A stretch of DNA of 14,490 nt from DASYXT01 sp035934555 (GTDB lineage Bacteria > Verrucomicrobiota > Verrucomicrobiia > Limisphaerales > UBA8199): assembly GCA_035934555.1 (NCBI GenBank), contig DASYXT010000054.1, positions 1 to 14,490 on the forward strand, read 5' to 3'. Positions within the stretch are counted from its first letter, which is position 1. Each line of letters starts with the position of its first letter. The notes beneath the pieces are model-generated. The model made no database searches. It was given only the letters and a program-made list of their open reading frames with translations, and was not told where the DNA came from. This document shows positions 1-5,729 of this stretch, piece after piece. The translations under genes and the position numbers were made by a program.

Positions 1-140
1 CCCAGGGGCAGGCGACCCCGCCGTCTGTTTCTCGTGAGCCCCGCCCGAGAGACTGCCTCCTCGACTATCGTGAACGCGTCCACCCCAAAACACCTCGATT
101 ATCACGATGATCTTCTCCCAGATTATCGTGAACCGGAACA
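1..140 (+). promoter_or_regulatory. Candidate CRISPR leader (partial)
   Basis: This is the sequence directly before the first repeat. The leader assignment rests on orientation: the repeat reads like the E. coli type I-E repeat on this strand, and the only mutated repeat is at the far right end, as expected for a trailer. The leader is not strongly AT-rich. It carries the decamer TATCGTGAAC twice (66-75 and 124-133) and the inverted core TCACGAT once (102-108), which could be binding sites for a protein used in adaptation or transcription. I see no convincing IHF-type site or -35/-10 pair. The leader may continue to the left of the window. Confidence 0.55.
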
Positions 141-1816
141 GTTCTCCCCACACGCGTGGGGATGGTCCGGAAATAGCTGGACCGAAGTTGGCACGCCGAT
201 CGTTCTCCCCACACGCGTGGGGATGGTCCGCCATACATTATAGGGAGAATGGGGGGATTCACGTTCTCCCCACACGCGTGGGGATGGTCCGCCTTCATCC
301 TGGAGCCTGGTCACCAGGTCGGGGTTCTCCCCACACGCGTGGGGATGGTCCGATTGCGAAACCAATCTAACGGAGCATGGGATTGTTCTCCCCACACGCG
401 TGGGGATGGTCCGGGATCCGGCGCGCCTGTCACAGCGGCCGTTCCGTTCTCCCCACACGCGTGGGGATGGTCCGAAAGCCCGCATGTGGTTGGAAACATA
501 GCGAACGTTCTCCCCACACGCGTGGGGATGGTCCGCGTTCCCTGCCCAACCTGACAACCGGCGATTGGTTCTCCCCACACGCGTGGGGATGGTCCGCGTG
601 CGCACAGTGCGGGCGCATCGGGAGAGGCGTTCTCCCCACACGCGTGGGGATGGTCCGCGGTCTGTAACGCGGTTTGTTGGACAAACCAGGTTCTCCCCAC
701 ACGCGTGGGGATGGTCCGTCGCCCTCGGCTGGCCGCAAGTGCCTCGGGGCGTTCTCCCCACACGCGTGGGGATGGTCCGCAGAGTTACTGGTCATTCGAC
801 GTGTTGGTGGGGTTCTCCCCACACGCGTGGGGATGGTCCGCATTTCCACGCCGTTATTATCATTCGTGGTGGGTTCTCCCCACACGCGTGGGGATGGTCC
901 GTTTGGCGTCACGCTCCCAATGCTCGCCGATGAGTTCTCCCCACACGCGTGGGGATGGTCCGGCCATCGAGCTGGTGGGGCAACTGGAGAAGATGTTCTC
1001 CCCACACGCGTGGGGATGGTCCGCAGGCTGTCGCGGATCACCGTGTCGTAGTCCAGTTCTCCCCACACGCGTGGGGATGGTCCGTGCCTCGGGAACGTGC
1101 CATGCCGGCCAAGATGGTTCTCCCCACACGCGTGGGGATGGTCCGGGGGGTCTCCGTATATGGGACAAGGACTTTTTGTTCTCCCCACACGCGTGGGGAT
1201 GGTCCGAACAGCGCCGTCGCCTCGAACATCTCGAACTGGTTCTCCCCACACGCGTGGGGATGGTCCGCGCTGTGGATCGGCTTCGAGCTTTTTGACGAGG
1301 TTCTCCCCACACGCGTGGGGATGGTCCGACGGACTGGAACCTTTCGGCGGTGAAGCTGGAGTTCTCCCCACACGCGTGGGGATGGTCCGGCAAGTCCGTC
1401 CAAACCCTCGATCTCATCACAGTTCTCCCCACACGCGTGGGGATGGTCCGGTGAATGACGTGATCACGGTAGTGGGCGGGGCGTTCTCCCCACACGCGTG
1501 GGGATGGTCCGGCAGAGTAAGTTTATGGGAAGAAACACAAAAAGTTCTCCCCACACGCGTGGGGATGGTCCGCGAGGGGCAAATGAAACAGACACGGCGG
1601 CAGGGTTCTCCCCACACGCGTGGGGATGGTCCGGATCGGCTCGCGTTTTGCCCATCATTGGGTTCGTTCTCCCCACACGCGTGGGGATGGTCCGATGAGG
1701 GCAACGATATGAGCGAACAAACTGTCGTTCTCCCCACACGCGTGGGGATGGTCCGCAGCTGGGGCGCACATCGGTTTACGGAACCGAGTTTTCCCCACAC
1801 GCGTGGGGATGGTCCG
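141..1816 (+). CRISPR. Type I-E-like CRISPR array, 28 repeats and 27 spacers
   Basis: Repeats of 29 bp begin at 141 and recur every 61 bp up to 1788, so every one of the 27 spacers is exactly 32 bp. The repeat starts GTTCTCCCC and ends GGGGATGGTCCG. Its centre forms a hairpin with stem CCCCAC / GTGGGG (repeat positions 6-11 and 16-21) and a 4-base loop ACGC. The last eight bases, ATGGTCCG, match in position the crRNA 5' handle of E. coli (ATAAACCG). Length, hairpin, handle and 32-bp spacers all fit type I-E (Cas6e/Cascade). Twenty-seven repeats are identical; only the last (1788-1816) differs, C to T at its fourth base. No two spacers are the same. No cas gene is in the window, so activity cannot be judged. 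Short open frames across the array on both strands are artefacts of the 61-bp period. Confidence 0.98.
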
Positions 1817-1820
1817 AAAG

Positions 1821-1849
1821 CGAGGGGCAAATGAGCATGCCCCACACGC
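1821..1849 (+). repeat. Decayed trailer end of the CRISPR array
   Basis: Five bases after the last full repeat, 1821-1834 (CGAGGGGCAAATGA) is identical to the first 14 bases of spacer 24 (1573-1586). It is followed by CCCCACACGC at 1840-1849, identical to repeat positions 6-15. If 1835 is taken as the start of a repeat, ten consecutive bases match in register and the rest is lost. I read this as the remains of an older, deleted or rearranged repeat-spacer unit. A chance match of one part is possible; both side by side is less likely. Confidence 0.5.
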
Positions 1850-1905
1850 AGCCAACGCGCCTGGTCCTGCAGTCCCGCCCCTCTGGACATAATGGTGGCT
1901 ATTGA

Positions 1906-2112
1906 GTCCTGGGGCCGGACAGGCCATTGCGTTGGACCTCGCTGCGCGACGGTAAGGACGCGGTGATGGAGAGGGTGGAGCGGCGGATGGGGCAGCTCGG
2001 AGCGCGGATGTTGGAAGGGAGTGGGATGACTGGCGAAGCCAGCACGGCGGAGCGGGCGGATTAGGAGCAGGTATTTCTTTTGGACGGATTGCTGACCAGG
2101 CTGGCGACATGA
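1906..2112 (+). pseudogene. Possible 3' end of a decayed gene, unidentified
   Basis: One frame between the array and the minisatellite reads like protein. From 1906 it has no stop until TAG at 2062-2064 and includes a stretch rich in Met, Arg, Glu and Gly (…DAVMERVERRMGQLGARM…, ATG at 1966). After the TAG the same frame continues plausibly (EQVFLLDGLLTRLAT) to TGA at 2110-2112, where the minisatellite starts. This looks like the C-terminal end of a gene with a nonsense mutation, perhaps the gene that preceded the four-helix-bundle gene in the dead restriction-modification operon. I recognise no family and there is no plausible start. The rest of 1850-2112 shows nothing else. Confidence 0.22.
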
Positions 2113-2259
2113 TGGACGGAATGGACGGAGTGGACGGAGTGGACGGAATGGACGGAGTGGACGGTGGACGGAGTGGACGGTGGACGGGGTGGACGGTGGA
2201 CGGGGTGGACGGGGTGGACGGGGTGGACGGGGTGGACGGAACAGGCGGAGTGGACTTGG
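2113..2259 (+). repeat. 9-bp minisatellite, TGGACGGRG units
   Basis: Fifteen well-kept units followed by two diverged ones (2242-2250 and 2251-2259) run head to tail. The unit is TGGACGGAG or TGGACGGAA on the left and TGGACGGGG on the right. Three units (2158-2164, 2174-2180, 2190-2196) are only 7 bp long, TGGACGG. The 7-bp units break the reading frame, so the tract is not maintained as coding sequence even though short MDGVDG-type frames can be read through it. The left/right split in the last two bases suggests two rounds of expansion. The strand is strongly purine-rich with G far above C. The same unit occurs inside the next gene. Confidence 0.95.
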
Positions 2260-2343
2260 CATGGGCAAATACGGGCACGATGATTCGGCGCCCCATTTGG
2301 AGGCTGGATTCGTAGGCTGAAAACTTGTTGAATAACAGCCAGC

Positions 2344-2979
2344 ATGATGGGTGAGCTGGGAAAACTGATTCCACCGCATGGGGGCTACCGGAAATTGAAA
2401 AGCTTTCAGGTGGCGCAACTGGCCTACGATGTGACGGTGCGTTTCTGCGACCGTTACATCGAGAGGCGCAGCCGCACGCACGACCAGATGGTGCAGGCGG
2501 CGCGGTCGGGGGTGCAGAACATCGCGGAGGGCAGCCAGGCGAGCGGCACGTCCAAGAAGACGGAACTCAAGCTGACGAACGTGGCGCGCGCCAGCCTGGA
2601 GGAACTGCGGCTGGACTATGAAGATTATCTGCGGCAGCGCGGGCTGGCGCAGTGGCCGCGGGAGGACGCGCGGCGGGCGGAACTGATAGCAGCGCGGCCC
2701 GGCACGGCGGATGACGTGGCGGCTTGGGTGCGCGAGGTGCATGATGGACAGGATGGACGGCATGGACAGAGTGGACAAAGCGGACCGAAACCGAAGTCCA
2801 CCAAGTCCACCTATGCTGAAATCTCGGCAAATGGCGCGCTGGCGCTGCTCGCGGTAGCGTGCAGCTTGCTGGACCGGCAGATAGGCACACTGGAAAAAAA
2901 CTTTGTGGAAGAAGGCGGTTTCACAGAGCGGCTCTACCGCGTGCGCAGCGAAAGGAGAAGTCGTGCCCAAACTCACTGA
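2344..2979 (+). CDS. Four-helix-bundle protein with suffix domain
   Basis: The 211-residue product matches the bacterial four-helix-bundle family (23S rRNA intervening-sequence protein type) in the longer form with a C-terminal suffix domain, which I know mainly from Verrucomicrobia and Planctomycetes. The bundle spans about residues 14-132, starting PHGGYRKLKSFQVAQLAYD and including the family-typical QAARSGVQNIAEGS (51-64) and ASLEELRLDYEDYLRQRG (83-100). Residues 133-157 are low complexity (Gly, Gln, Asp, Ser, then KSTKST) and are encoded by minisatellite units. The suffix is about 158-205, with LLDRQIGTLEKNFVEEGGFTE. Molecular function is unknown; the small relatives are thought to bind proteins or nucleic acids. 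No clear ribosome-binding site precedes ATG 2344 or ATG 2347. Its last 17 bases overlap the hsdR remnant, the arrangement expected inside a type I restriction operon. Confidence 0.85.
   Translation: MMGELGKLIPPHGGYRKLKSFQVAQLAYDVTVRFCDRYIERRSRTHDQMVQAARSGVQNIAEGSQASGTSKKTELKLTNVARASLEELRLDYEDYLRQRGLAQWPREDARRAELIAARPGTADDVAAWVREVHDGQDGRHGQSGQSGPKPKSTKSTYAEISANGALALLAVACSLLDRQIGTLEKNFVEEGGFTERLYRVRSERRSRAQTH
2745..2812 (+). repeat. Minisatellite units inside the four-helix-bundle gene
   Basis: Five degenerate 9-bp units lie head to tail: TGGACAGGA (2745), TGGACGGCA (2754), TGGACAGAG (2763), TGGACAAAG (2772) and CGGACCGAA (2781). They are followed by two units in the opposite orientation, AGTCCACCA (2795-2803) and AGTCCACCT (2804-2812). 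Because nine is a multiple of three the frame is kept, giving an Asp/Gly/Gln/Ser linker and then KSTKST. GTGGAC (2771-2776) and GTCCAC (2796-2801) can pair as a hairpin. The unit is the one in the intergenic tract at 2113-2259, so the two have a common origin or a common amplification process. Confidence 0.85.
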
Positions 2980-3265
2980 GTCGGTCGTGGAGGATGCGGC
3001 GCTCGACTGGGTTGGTGGGCTGGGCTAGGAGATTCTGTCCGGGCTGGCGATTGCACCGGGTGAGCCGGCTGCCGAGCGCTCCGACTACAAGCAGGTTTTT
3101 CTCTGCTACGGCCTGCAAACCAACCTGGAGGGTTTGAATCCCAAGATTCGGCAGGGAGGTCTGGAAGAGGGGTTGCGCAAGGTCCGGCAGATCAGCCCTT
3201 CGGCGCTGTCCAAGTTCCCTACAGGGCGCCTCATTTCGATACACCGGCCCCCTCCCCAAAAATGA
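2963..3265 (+). pseudogene. hsdR: Truncated, nonsense-interrupted HsdR N-terminus
   Basis: Translation from GTG 2963 begins VPKLTESVVEDAALDWVGGLG, reaches TAG at 3026-3028, and continues EILSGLAIAPGEPAAERSDY and then QVFLCYGLQTNLEGLNPKI to TGA at 3263-3265. This is the characteristic N-terminus of type I restriction endonuclease subunit R (pattern LTES-x-VEDAAL-x-W-x3-LGY, then IAPGE-x-x-AERSDY, then LNP). The TAG sits where the family usually has Tyr, so one base change explains it. Only about 100 of the roughly 1000 residues of HsdR remain: the nuclease motif region, the helicase motors and the C-terminal part are absent. Past about residue 80 the match fades. A good ribosome-binding site, AAGGAG (2952-2957), lies five bases before the GTG, and the start overlaps the end of the four-helix-bundle gene, so this was once a translated operon gene. 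No hsdM or hsdS is in the window. Confidence 0.8.
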
Positions 3266-3301
3266 GCAATCGGCGTGCCTTCCCGGATAAACCTACTGCA
3301 A

Positions 3302-3332
3302 AAGTGTCACTTGACACTTGGCACGTGTCAAG
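3302..3332. promoter_or_regulatory. Overlapping palindromes of GTGTCA half-sites
   Basis: AAGTGTCA (3302-3309) and TGACACTT (3312-3319) form a perfect 8-bp inverted repeat two bases apart. The second arm, read as CTTGACAC (3310-3317), also pairs with GTGTCAAG (3325-3332), seven bases further on. Three half-sites (GTGTCA, TGACAC, GTGTCA) therefore share one arm. This looks like an operator for a dimeric repressor upstream of the gene at 3432. TTGACA at 3311-3316 could be a -35 box inside it, but no good -10 follows. The function is inferred from symmetry alone. Confidence 0.4.
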
Positions 3333-3362
3333 CTTCAACCTTGACCCAGAGTTAAGTACCAG

Positions 3363-3409
3363 GGTGGCGGAGGCGCCACTGCCGAGAAAAGCAGCCGGGC
3401 CCCGCCACC
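3363..3409 (+). promoter_or_regulatory. Competing hairpins before the 3432 gene
   Basis: GTGGCG (3364-3369) can pair with CGCCAC (3374-3379) across a GAGG loop. The larger GGTGGCGG (3363-3370) can instead pair with CCGCCACC (3402-3409). Both pairings use the same left arm, so they exclude each other. Neither is followed by a T-run in the transcript direction that would make a standard terminator (only TTT at 3410-3412). They lie in the probable 5' leader, about 20 bases before the start codon at 3432, and could affect translation or mark the end of the old hsd operon. Confidence 0.3.
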
Positions 3410-3431
3410 TTTAACCGAAAGAGAGAATCTG

Positions 3432-3995
3432 ATGAAAGGGGACCCCACAAACCCTCCGCTCCAACCGCCGACACCCACTTGCACACTGCTGCCGATCCTG
3501 ACCCTGGGCGCCGCGTGCCTGGATCACCACGCCGAACCGTGCATCAAGGACATGGCCCTCTGCGAACTCGGGATCGCCTTCGACAACCCGCTGCACCAGG
3601 AACTGTCGATCAAGGCCGACAACATCCTCGACACCCACCAACCAGCCATCCCCATCCCAAGCAGCGGCAAACTCGCCTGGGCGAAATTCCTGTACTTCTT
3701 GCAGGGCGACGACTCGCCGCACACGGTGACCGTGTCCCCTCCTGGCACCATCACTTTCGAATTCCCAGCCGACGCGCAGTGCGTGTGCCACTGGATGGAC
3801 CGCATCGGCTTGCGCACCCTCAACAACAGCGCCAAGCAACTCGCCGTCCTCCTGCTGGCTCTGGCGACGGCCTGCGGTGCCGGCCTGGGCGACGGCGACA
3901 ACGACGAGGACGATCCCATCGCGGACCGCCGTACCCCAGTCCGGGCCTGCACCGTGCACCTGTCCCCCCTGCACTATTCCACTCTTAAAACCTGA
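3432..3995 (+). CDS. Hypothetical protein, in phase with the next gene
   Basis: I do not recognise this 187-residue product. The first 16 residues are rich in Pro and Thr. The middle is soluble-looking, with scattered Cys (17, 29, 37, 44, 117, 119) and aromatic residues around WAKFLYFLQGDD (83-94). Residues about 136-152 (KQLAVLLLALATACGAG) are hydrophobic and could be a membrane segment or a buried helix. They are followed by an acidic run, GDGDNDEDD (153-161). The start is ATG 3432 after a weak GAGAG (3421-3425). It ends at TGA 3993-3995. The following frame is in the same phase and resumes at GTG 4005, so this may be the N-terminal part of one longer protein broken by a stop, or a separate coupled gene. 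The frame is well supported by C-rich codon use shared with 4005-5366. Confidence 0.55.
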   Translation: MKGDPTNPPLQPPTPTCTLLPILTLGAACLDHHAEPCIKDMALCELGIAFDNPLHQELSIKADNILDTHQPAIPIPSSGKLAWAKFLYFLQGDDSPHTVTVSPPGTITFEFPADAQCVCHWMDRIGLRTLNNSAKQLAVLLLALATACGAGLGDGDNDEDDPIADRRTPVRACTVHLSPLHYSTLKT

Positions 3996-4004
3996 CTCCC
4001 GGGC

Positions 4005-5366
4005 GTGCCACGGAATTTTTGGAGTTCGCTGGAATGGCTCCCCGGCCTGGCCGCGCTCCCGGCGGTCTGGGTCGAGTACCTGGGCGAGAATTTTAACCAC
4101 TTCAAAAATCTTTGCCTGCTGCCAGATACCCGCCTGCCGAAGTTTGTCACCTGCCCGCGCCAATGCGGCTGCCGCCACTATATTGTCTATCGCCACGACA
4201 AAGCCGGGGCGGTGGGCATCTGCCACTGTGCCACCCGCCACTGCCCGGACATTCCGCTCACCATCGAAGAGATCACGCCGCTTCTCGTGGACTGGCACCG
4301 CCTCGGGTACGCCGTTTCCCGCGCACTCGGCTGCGCCCCCGGCATCACCGACCTGTCCCCTGCGAACACCAAGCAGATCGGCTCCTGGTCCACCGCGGCC
4401 GTCCCGCTGATCCTGAGCATCCAGTACGACCGCCCCCCGTTCCGCAGCGCCGTGGCCGAACTCGCCGCCAGCATCCATAGACCTTTCATTCTCCTTACGC
4501 CAACCATGGCCCTGCCCGACGCCGCATGTCACGCCTACCTCCACGATGCGGGCGCCATCCTGCTCGACCTGGAGTCCGCCCTCGCTTTCACGGCCGAAGG
4601 GATACTGCAAGCAACGCGGCCGCCCGAGGAACTTTTCGCGCAATTCGCCGCGCCCAACAGCCAGCGCTCACTGGTTCAGGGGCCCAGGTCCCCGAAATAT
4701 GCGCTGCGCAAGAACCTGGGTGTGTGGCGTCTCGTTTTCGACGGGCAGGAGGCCTTCATTCGACACGAGCGGGGGCTGCTCTACGTGCAGTGGTTGCTGT
4801 ATCACCCTGACGAATGCCCGATCCACGCGATCGACCTCATGGCCAAAATCCCGGAAATCTACCGCCAGCAACTCGGCCTGCCGACGCTCATTGATCCGGC
4901 CAGCGGGAAAACAGTCACTCTGGACAGCGGTGCACGCCTCCAGGAACGCAGCCTCGCGCTCGACGACCGCCAGGCCATGCGCGCCCTTTACAAAAAGCAG
5001 AATGAACTGGAAGCCATTCTGGATTCCGACTCCGGCACGGAGCCCGAGAAGGCCGAGGCGCTGCGGGAACTGGAACAGCTCTACCACTGGCAGCGCCAGC
5101 ACGCTCAGAGTTCGAGAAGCAGCGCCCAGAACGCCGTCGAGGCCGTTCGAACCGCTATGAAGCGTCTCCATGTGCACCTGTTCTCAGCAGCGGCTGAACG
5201 CGACGGCAAAGTGGGGTCCCCCCTCGGCCCGTTCGCCGAGCATCTGCAAAAGCACATCCTCGGGCAGTTTGGCAAATCCCCCCGCTCGTCACGCGTACGT
5301 GGCAGCGGCCGCCCTCCGGGGTCCCTGACATACGAACCGCCACCAGGGATCAGTTGGTCGGATTGA
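4005..5366 (+). CDS. Cys-ribbon / winged-helix-like regulatory protein
   Basis: The 453-residue product has several parts. Residues 50-80 hold six Cys in a zinc-ribbon-like layout (C50-x3-C54-x-C56 and C73-x-C75-x4-C80). Residues 126-190 form an alternating hydrophobic region with FILLTPT (161-167). Residues 232-282 (ALRKNLGVWRLVFDG, then RGLLYVQWLLYHPDE, then HAIDL) closely resemble a winged-helix-like module that I recall from many bacterial AAA+ and LuxR-type regulators. It is followed, as in those proteins, by a helical coiled-coil stretch (about 318-392, NAVEAVRTAMKRL at the end) and a tail with LGPFAEHLQKHI and YEPPPGISW. I infer a regulatory or nucleic-acid-binding role; I have no family name for it and no partner. 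The GTG start has no visible ribosome-binding site. Upstream the same frame runs into TGA 3993, so translation may depend on coupling, or the gene may be a broken longer one. Confidence 0.7.
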   Translation: MPRNFWSSLEWLPGLAALPAVWVEYLGENFNHFKNLCLLPDTRLPKFVTCPRQCGCRHYIVYRHDKAGAVGICHCATRHCPDIPLTIEEITPLLVDWHRLGYAVSRALGCAPGITDLSPANTKQIGSWSTAAVPLILSIQYDRPPFRSAVAELAASIHRPFILLTPTMALPDAACHAYLHDAGAILLDLESALAFTAEGILQATRPPEELFAQFAAPNSQRSLVQGPRSPKYALRKNLGVWRLVFDGQEAFIRHERGLLYVQWLLYHPDECPIHAIDLMAKIPEIYRQQLGLPTLIDPASGKTVTLDSGARLQERSLALDDRQAMRALYKKQNELEAILDSDSGTEPEKAEALRELEQLYHWQRQHAQSSRSSAQNAVEAVRTAMKRLHVHLFSAAAERDGKVGSPLGPFAEHLQKHILGQFGKSPRSSRVRGSGRPPGSLTYEPPPGISWSD

Positions 5367-5487
5367 TTGCCGGAAAGATGGGTGTCAGTGATTTTAGGGT
5401 CTTGGGGGAGCGCTCAACCGGAATTGGCAAGGTTCGCAGTTTGGACCGGTGCAATTTTGATGGTAGAGAATAGTTTCCGGTTTGTTT

Positions 5488-5568
5488 CATGTGCGCCGGG
5501 TGCCGCGCGTCGATTACCCCTGAACGTGCTATTACCAAGGACTAAGCGCGGCACGAGAGGCGCACATG
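5488..5568. repeat. Long imperfect hairpin in the 5367-5729 intergenic region
   Basis: CATGTGCGCC (5488-5497) pairs exactly with GGCGCACATG (5559-5568). Inside it, GTGCCGCGC (5500-5508) pairs exactly with GCGCGGCAC (5546-5554). Only small internal loops separate the two helices, and a 37-base loop closes the inner one. GTTTG (5480-5484) and CAAAC (5569-5573) could extend the outer stem. This could be a structured RNA, a transcription-end structure for the 4005 gene, or a small palindromic mobile repeat. I see no gene in 5367-5729; the 118-codon frame there has low-complexity, shadow-like content. Confidence 0.6.
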
Positions 5569-5670
5569 CAAACTTCTCCCCCGCGCCACACCCCGCCCCG
5601 TGCGCAGTTGGCTTTTTTGGTTCCCGGCACCGGGGCAGCCCGCCGCCACTGAGGTTTTTTGCTCCTCTGC

Positions 5671-5700
5671 TTGACAAGCTGGGCCAATCGGACCTAACTA
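5671..5700 (+). promoter_or_regulatory. Candidate sigma-70 promoter for the GT9 gene
   Basis: A perfect -35 hexamer, TTGACA (5671-5676), is followed after 18 bases by TAACTA (5695-5700), a poor -10. The start codon at 5730 lies 30 bases further on. The spacing and the perfect -35 make it the best candidate in this spacer, but the weak -10 and the GC-rich background leave room for chance. Confidence 0.3.
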
Positions 5701-5729
5701 GGTTCGTTCGAGCAACATCCTGAACAGTT

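Noticed and set aside
123..1834. Many open reading frames on both strands across the array (HACGENxxx, TRVGMVRxxx repeats)
   Set aside because: They are translations of the CRISPR repeat; the 61-bp period shifts the frame through all phases and the peptides carry only repeat-derived strings.
2109..2315. Small frame MMDGMDGVDGVDG…
   Set aside because: It is a read-through of the minisatellite; 7-bp units shift its frame and there is no ribosome-binding site or protein-like sequence.
1417..2976. 519-codon reverse-strand frame
   Set aside because: It spans CRISPR repeats, the antisense of the minisatellite and the antisense of the four-helix-bundle gene; its content is low-complexity Pro/Arg/His.
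3993..3995. Selenocysteine insertion at the in-frame TGA
   Set aside because: No convincing SECIS-like hairpin follows immediately and no selenoprotein family matches; nonsense mutation, readthrough or two genes are simpler.
3411..4643. 410-codon reverse-strand frame
   Set aside because: It is antisense to the 3432 and 4005 frames, rich in Gly/Ala/Val/Arg as expected of a shadow, with no recognisable motif; the + strand frame has domain matches.
5367..5723. 118-codon frame after the 4005 gene
   Set aside because: It runs through the long hairpin, has shadow-like composition and no start signal or family match.
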